This document shows, one piece after another, positions 24,869 to 33,050 of a stretch of DNA of 64,000 bases. Within the stretch, counting starts at the first letter, position 1. Each line of letters begins with the position of its first letter. The stretch is from contig NZ_CP108442.1 of the NCBI RefSeq assembly GCF_041435355.1, positions 4,216,001-4,280,000 of the forward strand. Direction: 5' to 3'. Source of the stretch: Streptomyces sp. NBC_01276 (GTDB lineage Bacteria; Actinomycetota; Actinomycetes; Streptomycetales; Streptomycetaceae). The position numbers and the translations under genes are program-made. The notes beneath the pieces are model-generated. The model was not told where the DNA came from. It made no database searches and saw only the letters and a program-made list of their open reading frames with translations.

Positions 24869-26095
24869 TCAGACGAGCAGGCCGCGCCACTCGTGCACGG
24901 TGCTGTGCACCACGTATCGCAGCGCGTCGAGCGAGTGATCGTCTTGCTTGACGGGGCGGTCTTCACCGCGGGCCGCGGCGGCGTCGTCCCATACGTACGT
25001 GGAGAACTCGGCGAGCAGCCCCTCGCACGAGCGATGGATCAGTAGCCGGCCGGCGTCGAGCGCATTCGCCACGCTGCGGATGCCGTCCAACACGGCGTTG
25101 TTGGCGCGGGCCACGTTCGGGTATCCGTCGGCCCAAAGCTGAGTCGAGAAGCTCGTCGCGCTCGGGTCGATGAACGTCCACTCGGGCCGCACGTCCTGCT
25201 CGGCGATCCACTCGCGGACGGCGCGGCTGTACTGCGCGTCGGTCATCTGCCGGTGTACGGCGCGAGCGTCGTGTCTCCACTCGCTCACCGCGTACAGCCG
25301 GCCGTCGACGCCGAGGCCGAGCAAGATCGCCACGAAAGGGTTGCTCGTGCCGTAGTCCACCCCTGCCCAGTAGCGGCGCATCTCGGGCAGCTCGTCGACG
25401 ACGTGCTGCTGCTCGTCGTACATGTCGAAGATCGCGCCCTCGGCGACAACCCACTCGCCGAGGATCATCCGGCGCCGCCATAGGCCGGTGTACTCGGCGG
25501 ACAGGGCCTTGACGTAGGCGGGCGACAGTGCCGGATTGTCGGCGAGCTTGAAGTGCCACGATGCGAGGTCGAGCTCGTGCTGCCGGTCGAGGTACTTCGC
25601 TTTGAGCCAGTGCCGCGGGCCGTCCGGGTTGGTCGTCCCGATCAGGATTGCGCCGGGCACCGACAGGCGGGCGAGTAGCTGCGTGAAGAACGCTTCCGGC
25701 AGCAGCGTGACCTCATCCGCGTAAGCGATGGAGGCGGTCAGACCTCGCAGCCGGCCCTCGGAGCGAGAGTCACTCGCGCCGATCAGGTGCACGACTCGGC
25801 CGAGGATTACGGCGGTTGTCGCGCCCCGGGTGTGGTGGACCTCGGCCGCGGTATCCGAGAACAACTCGGGGTCTTGCAGCGGCTCGATCACGTTCCGCTC
25901 GATCGTGGCGAGCGAGCGGCCCACAATCAGGATCAGGCCCGCGGCGGGCGCCCGCCGGACGGCGAGCAGGAAGCGCAGCAGCGACGAGATCGTCTTGCCG
26001 CTTCGTACGCTGCCGTGCCACAGGTTGATACGGGCGGTCGCCTCGCGGATCGAGCGCAGTTGCTTGTCGGAGAGGTGATCAGCCGAGGGGATCAC
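24869..26095 (-). CDS. terL: Terminase large subunit
   Basis: GTG 26095 overlaps the small terminase stop (GTGA) and gives 408 residues. The ATPase has a Walker A-like HGSVRSGKT at residues 27-35 and a Walker B IAYADEVTLL. The nuclease half contains GVDYGTSNP and, near the end, KQDDHSLDALRY, which supply the conserved acidic residues. It pumps and cuts DNA during packaging. The gene order small terminase, large terminase, HNH, portal is canonical. Confidence 0.92.
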   Translation of the reverse strand: MIPSADHLSDKQLRSIREATARINLWHGSVRSGKTISSLLRFLLAVRRAPAAGLILIVGRSLATIERNVIEPLQDPELFSDTAAEVHHTRGATTAVILGRVVHLIGASDSRSEGRLRGLTASIAYADEVTLLPEAFFTQLLARLSVPGAILIGTTNPDGPRHWLKAKYLDRQHELDLASWHFKLADNPALSPAYVKALSAEYTGLWRRRMILGEWVVAEGAIFDMYDEQQHVVDELPEMRRYWAGVDYGTSNPFVAILLGLGVDGRLYAVSEWRHDARAVHRQMTDAQYSRAVREWIAEQDVRPEWTFIDPSATSFSTQLWADGYPNVARANNAVLDGIRSVANALDAGRLLIHRSCEGLLAEFSTYVWDDAAAARGEDRPVKQDDHSLDALRYVVHSTVHEWRGLLV

Positions 26096-26535
26096 CCCCC
26101 GTCCGGTGCACCGTCCTGCGTGCCGAGCAGTGCGTCGGCGAGGCGGTCGAGCATCCCGCCGGCGCTGCTGGTCTTATTCGTGCGGGCGAGCTCGGCGACC
26201 TTGGCGTGAACCTCGGTAAGCGCCCGCGCCGCGGTCGCGTAGTCGCGAGCGTCGCGGGCAGAGTCGGCGGCGCCGACCCGTTCAACTTGCGCGAGGGCGC
26301 CGTCGAGCGCGTCGTCGGCGAGCTGTTCGCGCCGCACCGCACCGTCGGCTCGTCGGGCATCTGTGGCAGCAGCGACCCGCGCCCCGCCGGAGAAGGTGAG
26401 CCCCTCGGCGGCGGCGATCTTTGAAACGGTGGCGGCGCCCCGCCCGAGGTCCCGAGCGATCGCGTTACGGGACCTCCCCTCGGCGTGCAGGCGGCGGACC
26501 GCCTCGCGGTCGGCGTCCGTGATCGGGTCGGCCAC
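26092..26535 (-). CDS. Terminase small subunit
   Basis: GTG 26535 follows GGGAGGTGATC at ideal spacing, giving 147 residues; the ORF is open to 26604. The N-terminus carries a helix-turn-helix (DADREAVRRLHAEGRSRNAIARDLGRG, followed by AATVSKIAAAEG). The remainder is helical (oligomerisation). This DNA-recognition subunit is coupled by 4 bp to the large subunit. Confidence 0.8.
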   Translation of the reverse strand: MADPITDADREAVRRLHAEGRSRNAIARDLGRGAATVSKIAAAEGLTFSGGARVAAATDARRADGAVRREQLADDALDGALAQVERVGAADSARDARDYATAARALTEVHAKVAELARTNKTSSAGGMLDRLADALLGTQDGAPDGG

Positions 26536-26563
26536 GGGATCACCTCCCGACCGGGGAACGCGA

Positions 26564-26596
26564 ACGCCCCGCCACCAGGGGGAGGGGGCGGGGCGT
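26564..26596. terminator. Strong hairpin upstream of the small terminase gene
   Basis: ACGCCCCGCC and its exact complement form a 10-bp stem with a 13-nt loop, 29 bp before the terminase start codon. No T-run follows on the minus strand. It may stop early-region transcripts or act as a leader attenuator. Confidence 0.5.
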
Positions 26597-26893
26597 GACA
26601 TCACGGGTTGTTTCTGGGCACGCCGGAGGCGCCACCCACATTAGGTCACGGGACGATAACGACGCAAGCTCATTCGGGCGTTGCGGCGGGAGACGCTGCG
26701 CGCGCCTCCGGCAGGGGTTGCTCTCGCCGGCATAGCCGTCCGGCGGTGGAGTCCCTGAGGCGGCCACCCCCCCGAAGAGCGCGCCTTGCTCTGCCCCGGG
26801 TCGTCGAGCTCGAACGGTGCCTCGCCGATGGACGTCGGATTGCTGGCGGTCCAGCCGCAGCGGTGACGCTGGTGCAGCCTCAGCCCCGCCGCG
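26597..26893. other. Gene-free stretch between early and packaging genes
   Basis: Nothing with a supported start, motif or RNA fold was found in this interval. It lies where a late promoter and the packaging initiation (cos/pac) site would be expected, immediately before the terminase genes. Confidence 0.35.
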
Positions 26894-27598
26894 TCACTCG
26901 GGCCGCTTGCCCCACTGAATACGGTACCTTGCACCTTTCCAGGTCTTATAGCGGTAAGCCATGTTGACCAGAATGGTAATGAAGGCGATTCCAAACGCCG
27001 TGCTCGCTCGATCGGCATACTGTCGCCAGTAATGTTCCTCGCCGACTTCGTTGTCTTGGGTGGCGTAGATTCCGAGTGAAAACCCCAGGAAGATAAGCCA
27101 TCCTGTGAACGTCGCAATCAACGCCGATTTTTCGACGCCGCCGCGCTCACGGAAATATCCCCAGGGTGAAACATTGCTGACGTTTTCGATAATCCCCGCC
27201 ACCAACTCCTCTTCGCTCTCGCGGGTTCGGATTGTCAGTGCGCGTTCGAATACACACTCGCTGCTTCTCTGCTTGAGGAACTCCGCTGCAAATTTCCGAA
27301 CCATGTCATCGGCTTCCTCTTGCAGCCTGTCAATAGACTTCCCCAAAAGGCGCATTCGGAGATTTCTCGACATCTCTGTTGATGCGATTCCCCACGGAGG
27401 AACTGTGCCGGGCTTAAACACGAAAGGCTGACCGCTATTGACTTGCGCTTGCGCATCCGGGGGCAATTGTCTGGTCAAATCTTCCAGCATCGTCGCGGCG
27501 TAGTTGGGGTCCTCGACCAACCATCCGAGTTCCTTGAAGATGCTTTGAATGTCGGCTGGGCTTGCGTCGCCGATGTTGCACGAAACGAGGAGCCTCAT
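26894..27598 (-). CDS. Membrane protein of unknown function with visibly lower G+C
   Basis: The 234-residue protein starts at ATG 27598. The N-terminal 160 residues are soluble (MRLLVSCNIGDASPADIQSI; KELGWLVEDPNYAATMLED). Two membrane helices follow near the C-terminus (ALIATFTGWLIFLGFSLGIYA and STAFGIAFITILVNMAY), with a basic end. Codon use is richer in A and T than in any neighbour, a sign of recent transfer. It follows the early genes by a 4-bp overlap. An N-terminal sensor plus two-helix membrane effector would fit defence or exclusion, but that is inference. Confidence 0.6.
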   Translation of the reverse strand: MRLLVSCNIGDASPADIQSIFKELGWLVEDPNYAATMLEDLTRQLPPDAQAQVNSGQPFVFKPGTVPPWGIASTEMSRNLRMRLLGKSIDRLQEEADDMVRKFAAEFLKQRSSECVFERALTIRTRESEEELVAGIIENVSNVSPWGYFRERGGVEKSALIATFTGWLIFLGFSLGIYATQDNEVGEEHYWRQYADRASTAFGIAFITILVNMAYRYKTWKGARYRIQWGKRPE

Positions 27599-28416
27599 GT
27601 GCCTACGTTAATGGTTGGCCGGCATTTGGGCGTGGACAGCTGAGCCAATCGAGTGTTCTCGCTAAGGGCTGCGGCGAGGTCGGGTAGAGCAGCCCACCCC
27701 CACAGCCGCAGTCCGCGCTCGTTAAGTGGCACGGGTGCGGTGCAGCTAGGCCCGGTCCCGCAGGTGATCGTCGGTGGGGTGTCGGGGCTGGTGTGCAGGG
27801 TGAGCTCGCCGACGCACCACGGGCACGGCTCGGGCAGCGGGGTCTCGCGTTGGTCGAGGCCGAGGGCGCGCAGCACCCGGGCCTCGGCGATCCGCGCGGT
27901 ACGCCTTGCTTCGTGCAGGAGGTGCAGCGGCAGCACCTCGTACGGGGGCGGGGCGAGGGTGCCGTCGAGCTCGTGCTCGGGCTCGGTGTCCTCATCCTGC
28001 ACGCGCCCCTCGATCCACACGCACGCCCAGTGCAGCCCGTGGGCCCGCGATCCGGCCGCGCGCCGGCTGTCGGGTGCGCTCGGGTCGGGGGACAGCCACG
28101 CTCGGGGGTCGTCCTGCTCGGTGTGCTGTACGACGGCGGCGAGGGTGTCGGCGAGGTCGAACACGAGCCGCTCGACCGCGCGCGCCGTGTCGAGCGCGCC
28201 GAGGTTGAGCGGGGCGGGGTGCTCGCGCAGCACGAGCGGCGCCCGGTCCTCGACGACGAGCTGCTCGTCGTCGCCCTCGCGCATGGTGTGTGCGAGCTGC
28301 CTCGGTGGCCAGTGATCCGCCGGCGGCGTCTCGATCGCGAGCAGCAGGTCGGCCCACCGGCCCCGGATCGTCCGCAGTGCGCGCACGGTCTCGTGCACAG
28401 CCTGTGCGTAACTCAT
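27595..28416 (-). CDS. Hypothetical phage protein with zinc ribbon
   Basis: The 273-residue protein is mostly helical at the N-terminus (AVHETVRALRTIRGRWADLLLA, shortened). Near residue 200 it has a CPWC...CGTGPSC pattern consistent with a four-Cys zinc ribbon. It is coupled by ATGA-type overlaps on both sides within the early operon. Similar proteins are common in streptomycete phages without known function. Confidence 0.6.
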   Translation of the reverse strand: MSYAQAVHETVRALRTIRGRWADLLLAIETPPADHWPPRQLAHTMREGDDEQLVVEDRAPLVLREHPAPLNLGALDTARAVERLVFDLADTLAAVVQHTEQDDPRAWLSPDPSAPDSRRAAGSRAHGLHWACVWIEGRVQDEDTEPEHELDGTLAPPPYEVLPLHLLHEARRTARIAEARVLRALGLDQRETPLPEPCPWCVGELTLHTSPDTPPTITCGTGPSCTAPVPLNERGLRLWGWAALPDLAAALSENTRLAQLSTPKCRPTINVGT

Positions 28417-28757
28417 GCGCGCACCGCCTTGCCCGTGCGCAGGGCCTCGGCCTCGGCGGCGTACAGGTCACGCGCGGCCTCGGCCTCGACGATGGCCTGC
28501 TCGGCGGCGGCGACGCGGTGCGTCAGTCGCAGCGCCGCGGCCTGCTGCCCGCCGGCCGCGCGCCGGAAGGCGTCACCGTCGGCGATCTCGGCCTCGACGA
28601 GCTGCCGCAGCTTCACCGTGTCCTCGGGACCGAGCACGCCGCCGTCGGCGCGAGCGAGCAGCACTCGCATCGCTGCGCGCCGCTCCTCGCGGACCGCCTC
28701 GCGGGCGTCGCTCCGGCCACGCCGAGACCGAGTGCGGGTAGGGGTGTTCGCGTTCAT
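28413..28757 (-). CDS. Hypothetical coiled-coil phage protein
   Basis: ATG 28757, overlapping the upstream stop, gives 114 residues. After a basic N-terminus (TRTRSRRGRSDAREAVREER) the protein is one long helical region (RLTHRVAAAEQAIVEAEAAR). No known motif. Early operon member. Confidence 0.5.
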   Translation of the reverse strand: MNANTPTRTRSRRGRSDAREAVREERRAAMRVLLARADGGVLGPEDTVKLRQLVEAEIADGDAFRRAAGGQQAAALRLTHRVAAAEQAIVEAEAARDLYAAEAEALRTGKAVRA

Positions 28758-28942
28758 GGTGTTGTCTCTCCGTTCTCGGCTCGGCGAGTCGTCGAGCAGG
28801 TGGTGCAGGTGGTCGGGCACGGTCGGCGACCGAGGCGGCGCAGCTCGCGGTCGAGGCGGTCGTCGATCCGGACCGCGTACGCGAGGGTGGCGCCGAGGGC
28901 GAGCGCGAGCGTCACGGCGAGGGCGAGCAGGGCGGCGCTCAT
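28754..28942 (-). CDS. Small membrane protein with Cys cluster
   Basis: The 62-residue protein has one N-terminal membrane helix (ALLALAVTLALALGATLAYAV), then a charged segment and a PCPTTCTTC cluster. It is coupled to genes on both sides. Unknown function. Confidence 0.45.
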   Translation of the reverse strand: MSAALLALAVTLALALGATLAYAVRIDDRLDRELRRLGRRPCPTTCTTCSTTRRAENGETTP

Positions 28943-29229
28943 GGGGTTGTCTCTCGGTCTGCTCGGGCACGGCGCAGCAGTCGGTCGAGGGCGCGCCGAG
29001 CGCCGCGGGTTTCCCGCGCGCGAGGCGCGACCGGTCGCGCGGGGCCTTGGTGTTCATGGTGTTGGTGAACACCGGAGTGCCGCAGACGTACGTCGTCGGT
29101 GACGTGCCAGCCATCACGGGCGAGACGGTCGGTCAGGCTGGCGACGATGAGTGAGGCGAGGTGCGGGTGCACGTCGAGCTCGTCGGTCAGGTGGGCGGCG
29201 ATCACGGCGCGCGCGGCGGCGGGGATCAT
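28939..29229 (-). CDS. Hypothetical phage protein
   Basis: ATG 29229 gives 96 residues: a helical N-terminal half (AAARAVIAAHLTDELDVHPHL; VASLTDRLARDGWHV) and an Arg-rich tail. Overlaps of 4 bp with both neighbours show it belongs to the early operon. Confidence 0.5.
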   Translation of the reverse strand: MIPAAARAVIAAHLTDELDVHPHLASLIVASLTDRLARDGWHVTDDVRLRHSGVHQHHEHQGPARPVAPRARETRGARRALDRLLRRARADRETTP

Positions 29230-30047
29230 CGGGCCTCGCCCCCGCCGCTGGTGTGCCGAGCGCGGGTGTCTCGGCGTGGTGCGGGCGGTTGGCACATGAT
29301 CCGAGCGAGGCGTACCTGCTCGTCGTCGGCCTGCTCGCCGTTGCTGAGGTGAGCGAGCAGTGCCTCGACGCGCGACGGGTGCACACCAGTGAGCGGGCGC
29401 CGGCCCTTTCCGCGGTTGCGGAAGCTCGATCGGCACTGCTCGTCGACGGCGGCGAGGCAGTACGGGCAGCGGATGCCGAGCGGGTCGGGAAGACCCTCGG
29501 CGACGAGCTGCTCGCGGTGCGCGCGGGCCGGCCGGAACTGCCGCAGCTCGGTAGCCACGTGCGCCGGCATGTACCGGCGCGGGCCGGTACCGACTCCGGA
29601 CATGAGGGCGGCGAGACGTTTCTGCCCAGCGTGGTTGATCTCGGCTCGGTACTGCGCGGGTGCGGAATGGCCGCGGGCGACCGCGGCGCGGGTGCCGAGC
29701 AGTTCCGCGCGCCATGCCTGCGGGTTGTCCGGGTCGGCGGCAGGCACGGGGTCGGTGTGCCGGGTCATGAGTTCTGCTCGGTGCGGCCCCCATGCGGCGA
29801 GCAGGTCGTGCGGTTCGATCGGCCGGTACTGCGAACTGCGGTTCCCGCCCTGCTGCTCGTAGTACCGCTGTGTAGCGCGGGCGGCGTCCCATCCGGTTTC
29901 GGGCATGGTGGCGGGGACGTCGGCGACGGCGGCGGTCCACTCTGAGATGGTGCGGGCGGACTGCTGCGGGTCGGCGAGGGCGCGGCGCACGCGGCTGTCG
30001 AGGGTTCCGGCGTAGGCGAGCAGGGCGGCGATCTGTTCGGGCGTCAT
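29226..30047 (-). CDS. Phage zinc-finger protein
   Basis: ATG 30047, overlapping the replication gene stop, gives 273 residues. The first 190 residues are helical (TPEQIAALLAYAGTLDSRVR). Near residue 215 is IRCPYCLAAVDEQC...LTGVHPSR, the CxxC...C...H pattern of small zinc fingers found in actinophage early proteins. It directly follows the initiator-like gene, so a DNA-metabolism role is likely but unproven. Confidence 0.6.
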   Translation of the reverse strand: MTPEQIAALLAYAGTLDSRVRRALADPQQSARTISEWTAAVADVPATMPETGWDAARATQRYYEQQGGNRSSQYRPIEPHDLLAAWGPHRAELMTRHTDPVPAADPDNPQAWRAELLGTRAAVARGHSAPAQYRAEINHAGQKRLAALMSGVGTGPRRYMPAHVATELRQFRPARAHREQLVAEGLPDPLGIRCPYCLAAVDEQCRSSFRNRGKGRRPLTGVHPSRVEALLAHLSNGEQADDEQVRLARIMCQPPAPRRDTRARHTSGGGEAR

Positions 30048-30865
30048 GTGTAGCTCTCCTTTTGGGCGAGCAGGGCGAGGCCGGCGGCGAGGTTGTCGGC
30101 GTAGCTCGCGGTCGAGGCGGGCGCCCGAGGCGGCGCGCTCGGCGTCGGTCGGTCGAGGTCGCTCCAGACCTTGAGCCAGTAGCGGGCACTCTTCGGTGCC
30201 TCGCCCGGGTTGGTGCGGCGGGCGGCGAGGTCGACCAGGGCCTCGACGCCGTGCGCCTGTACGAGCCGGTAGACGTCGCGCTGCTCGCCGAGGCCGAGGG
30301 ACCACCGGACAGTGATCGAGGCGGCGACGAGAGCGGCGTCGAGCGGACGTAGTTCGGGAATCAGCGCAGCCGCGGTGTTCGTCGCGCGCGGCTGCTGCTG
30401 TTCGTCTTGTAGAGAGCTTCTTTTGTTCTGGGGGCCGGTAGCCGGCCCCCCGGGGGCCGATCGTCGGCCCTCCCCCGGGCCGGTAGTCGGTCCCCCCGGG
30501 GCCGATGGTCGGCCCTCCCCGGGGCCGCCTACCGGCCCCCCGGCGGCCGATGTCCGGCCCGGGTCGGTAACCGGCCCGGGCCGCTCACCGGCCCCCCTCA
30601 CGTCGAGCAGGGGGAGACGGTAAACGGTCTCGCCACCGGGGCCGAGCCTGCCCTCGACGACGGCGAGCTCGCCCGAGACGAGCAGGGTGTCGACGGCGTC
30701 GCGGACGGTGGAACGGGCGGCGCGGGTGCGGCGGATGAGCGAGGCGGTACCGGCGTAGGCGACGCCGTCGGCGTCGGCCCGATCAGCGATCGCGAGCAGC
30801 ACCAGACGAGCGGCGCCTCGGCTGTCGGATTGGGACCAGACCCAATCCGTCGCGGCGAGGCTCAA
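30044..30865 (-). CDS. Replication initiator-like winged-helix protein
   Basis: A TTG at 30865, after AGGGAG, opens 273 residues. Residues 1-85 are a winged helix (SRGAARLVLLAIADRADADG; YAGTASLIRRTRAARSTVRD, VDTLLVSGELAVVEGRL), as in phage replisome organisers. A Gly/Pro-rich linker (105-148) contains 15-residue repeats. The C-terminal part (about 165-270) is helical, including SARYWLKVWSDL. No helicase or polymerase is present in the window, so this is the only candidate for phage replication initiation. It overlaps the upstream 80-residue gene by 83 bp. Confidence 0.6.
   Translation of the reverse strand: MSLAATDWVWSQSDSRGAARLVLLAIADRADADGVAYAGTASLIRRTRAARSTVRDAVDTLLVSGELAVVEGRLGPGGETVYRLPLLDVRGAGERPGPVTDPGRTSAAGGPVGGPGEGRPSAPGGPTTGPGEGRRSAPGGPATGPQNKRSSLQDEQQQPRATNTAAALIPELRPLDAALVAASITVRWSLGLGEQRDVYRLVQAHGVEALVDLAARRTNPGEAPKSARYWLKVWSDLDRPTPSAPPRAPASTASYADNLAAGLALLAQKESYT
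30431..30541. repeat. 45-bp tandem repeats inside the initiator-like gene (candidate origin)
   Basis: Two full copies and one partial copy of a 45-bp unit encode the repeated peptide GGP-x-x-GPGEGR-x-SAP. The units contain dense dyads such as GGGCCGG...CCGGCCC. Iteron-like repeats inside a replication gene are a known place for phage origins. Confidence 0.5.
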
Positions 30866-31025
30866 CGGACGTTCTCCCTATGGGAATCGGTGAGCCGGGC
30901 GGCTCGGGCCGGCCGGCGAGCGCGGCGGGCGTGTGGGCGGGGCACCGGGTGCCGACGATGTAGCGGCGGGTACCGATCGCGTGGCAGTAGGCGCCGGCGG
31001 CGCCGTCCCAGAAATCGCAGATCAC
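30783..31025 (-). CDS. Small Cys/His phage protein
   Basis: GTG 31025 overlaps the upstream TGA and gives 80 residues. The N-terminus (ICDFWDGAAGAYCHAIGTRR, then TRCPAHTPAAL) carries Cys and His residues spaced like a small zinc-binding protein. The C-terminal third overlaps the next gene in another frame. This type is frequent in streptomycete phage early regions; function unknown. Confidence 0.55.
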   Translation of the reverse strand: MICDFWDGAAGAYCHAIGTRRYIVGTRCPAHTPAALAGRPEPPGSPIPIGRTSVEPRRDGLGLVPIRQPRRRSSGAARDR

Positions 31026-31306
31026 GCCGCGGATTGAGCGGCGCCGATGTACCGGGCGTAGACGCGATATTCGGTCACACTGCCTTCGGTCACACTGCGG
31101 GCGACCGCCTCGAAGCTGCCTGCTGGCGCATAGGCGGGCAACCGGGCGTCACGGATCGCGCGGGCGGCCGATGCCGCACTGTCCAGGCTGGCCGGGCGTC
31201 GCACAACTCCCCACACTTGCGGGCGATCCCGCAGTTCTCGGGCGATGCGAGCGTGCTTGGTGTTTCGCTGTGCGGGCGGCGGCCCCAGGTACTCAACTGC
31301 ACTCAT
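31022..31306 (-). CDS. First gene of the early operon, hypothetical
   Basis: The 94-residue protein (GPPPAQRNTKHARIARELRD; ARSVTEGSVTEYRVYARYIG) is basic and soluble. It is the first gene after the divergent control region with the GTGTTCAC sites and couples to the next gene by 4 bp. The name-giving function is not apparent. Confidence 0.5.
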   Translation of the reverse strand: MSAVEYLGPPPAQRNTKHARIARELRDRPQVWGVVRRPASLDSAASAARAIRDARLPAYAPAGSFEAVARSVTEGSVTEYRVYARYIGAAQSAA

Positions 31307-31330
31307 GTCTAACCCCCTGTGTCAACAGAC

Positions 31331-31485
31331 GTGAACACCCCTGGTAACGGCACGGCAAAACCGGCAGGTAGGGTGTTCACGTTCATGAACACTTACGACC
31401 CTAGGCCGGCCAAAATTGCACGTCAACGGGATTGGGGGGCTGTCGTCCTCCCGTGCTGGCTGATTAGATGGCCGCAGGTGTTCAC
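31331..31485. promoter_or_regulatory. Operator-like sites GTGTTCAC / GTGAACAC in the early-regulator divergent region
   Basis: GTGAACAC lies at 31331-31338, GTGTTCAC at 31478-31485, and a perfect dyad GTGTTCA-N6-TGAACAC at 31373-31392. They sit between the early operon (start 31306, minus) and the 136-residue regulator (start 31515, plus), where a lysogeny switch would be controlled. Confidence 0.6.
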
Positions 31486-31514
31486 ATTCGATTACAGGAA
31501 CGGGGGTGTGGAGA

Positions 31515-31925
31515 GTGGCCAAGACAGACGAACCCGCATGGGAGCTCGGGACGCCTTTCGGTGCCGTGGTCCGCGAGGCCAAGGCGGCGCGCAAGGTGGG
31601 TTACCGACCGCTCTCGGACCTGGCGCGCGATCCGGTGACGGGCTACCAGCCCGCGCACACGCTGCTTTGGAAGATCGCCAACAACGAGCCCGTCAAGCTG
31701 TCGCCGGCCCTCGTGCGGGCCGTCGCCGCGGCGGCCGAGCGGCCGGTACGCGAGGTGCAGATCGCCGCCGCTGCCCAGTACATCGGGCTCACAGCCGGTG
31801 ATCCGTTCGGCGAGCAGAACGGCGAGGCAACCCGCAGCGTCGCCCATGCGCCCGGGCTTTCGGCAGACGACATGCCCCTCGTGCGCGAGCTGCTGCGCAA
31901 GCTCGAAGGGGGCGCGACGAGCTAG
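31515..31925 (+). CDS. Putative phage repressor / XRE-like regulator
   Basis: GTG 31515 is preferred (136 residues) because CGGGGG lies 8 nt upstream; an in-frame GTG at 31506 is possible. The pattern AVVREAKAARKVGYRPLSDLARDP...HTLLWKIANNEPVKLSPALV looks like a Cro/C1 fold with an insertion. The C-terminal part is helical and acidic/basic (MPLVRELLRKLEGG). Divergence from the early operon across the operator-like sites suggests it is the immunity or early-gene regulator. Its stop shares CTAG with the convergent LuxR-like gene. Confidence 0.55.
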   Translation: MAKTDEPAWELGTPFGAVVREAKAARKVGYRPLSDLARDPVTGYQPAHTLLWKIANNEPVKLSPALVRAVAAAAERPVREVQIAAAAQYIGLTAGDPFGEQNGEATRSVAHAPGLSADDMPLVRELLRKLEGGATS

Positions 31926-32893
31926 TCCTGCTCGTTCGCCCGCTCGGCGGCGGCGTCGGGGCTCATCCACCACGCAACGAGCTGATACACCGTGCCAAGT
32001 TCCAGCTTGGTCCGAAGATCACTCAGCGCAAGATTGATCGTCTTGGCGCTGTAGCCCAGCGTCTTTGCGATCTGCTGCTGATCCTTCCCCGCGCACAGCG
32101 CCCGCAAGATCGTGCGCTGTAGGGGCGTGGTGATCGTGGGCTGCTGTGTGGGCTCGGCGCTGTGCCAGTCGAGGCCGATCTGCCAGTCGACGTCAAAGGC
32201 GGCGGCGAAGTACCCGCACGCCGCTCGGTCGCGGACCAAGTACGCGCCATCGAAGCTAGGCCGGCCGTCGGCGTGGTCCTCGATGATCGCGTACTGACGG
32301 TCGACGAGCACCAAACGCATGAACGGCTTTGTGAGCGTGCGGAACTGAGCGCCAAGGGCGGTCAAGAGGTTCACTCGGTCGATCGCCCCAGGGTTCGACC
32401 GAGTGCTCGTGCTGTAGAGGGTGCGCATGGCGCAGCCCCGTTCGACTGCCGAGCGGTCGCGGTCCGTCGACAGGTCGATGACCTTTCGAGGGCGGGGGCC
32501 GGGTTGTGCGGTGAGCAGCTCGTGCCGTGCACCGTCGACGGCGGAGGCGATCGCGGCGTTTACCGCTTCCTTCCCCTCGATCCATAGCGACGACATCCCC
32601 GCCCCACGGGGGCGATCCGTTCGGCACGAGCGAAGCTGAGACACGAACCCCGGAATCTCGGCGAGCTGCCGCGCCGCTCCTTCGAGCTGCTGCTGCACCG
32701 ACTTGCGCAACCGGCCCTCTATCTCGTCGAGGTCAACGGCGGCGTACCCGCTCGGCTGGAACGCATCGCGGAGGATCAGGCCGGCGGCGGCGAGGCGCTC
32801 GGCGGTGGCGGCGTCACGTTCCCTGATCGGCTCGCCCTCGGCGATCAGGCCGTAGACGCACAGCTCGGTCTCAGACAACGTCGACGACGGCAC
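31922..32893 (-). CDS. TrmB/LuxR-type regulator adjacent to a secreted peptide gene
   Basis: The 323-residue protein has a TrmB-like winged helix at the N-terminus (TLSETELCVYGLIAEGEPIR), a helical linker, a central alpha/beta region resembling the PLD-like domain of such regulators (FMRLVLVDRQYAIIEDHADG) and a LuxR-type C-terminal HTH (TPLQRTILRALCAGKDQQQI; GYSAKTINLALSDLRTKLEL). It is divergent from the DSSWN peptide gene across 157 bp. This arrangement suggests the peptide or its import controls the regulator. Confidence 0.7.
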   Translation of the reverse strand: MPSSTLSETELCVYGLIAEGEPIRERDAATAERLAAAGLILRDAFQPSGYAAVDLDEIEGRLRKSVQQQLEGAARQLAEIPGFVSQLRSCRTDRPRGAGMSSLWIEGKEAVNAAIASAVDGARHELLTAQPGPRPRKVIDLSTDRDRSAVERGCAMRTLYSTSTRSNPGAIDRVNLLTALGAQFRTLTKPFMRLVLVDRQYAIIEDHADGRPSFDGAYLVRDRAACGYFAAAFDVDWQIGLDWHSAEPTQQPTITTPLQRTILRALCAGKDQQQIAKTLGYSAKTINLALSDLRTKLELGTVYQLVAWWMSPDAAAERANEQD

Positions 32894-33050
32894 GCGACCC
32901 CCCGCGGTTCGGATCTTGGAACTTCCTATGTCTGACCTGGGGAAAGTCTGTTCGATCCCCCCGGAAGCGGTCAGGCTATATCCGCAGTGGAATCTATGTC
33001 GCCGGTGTATCTAGGTGGCATATCCAACATCTGGGAGGGGAACCCAACAA

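Noticed and set aside
26597..26893. A 75-codon minus-strand ORF at 26540-26767
   Set aside because: No ribosome-binding site, no motif, and Pro/Arg/Ser-rich composition typical of a random frame.
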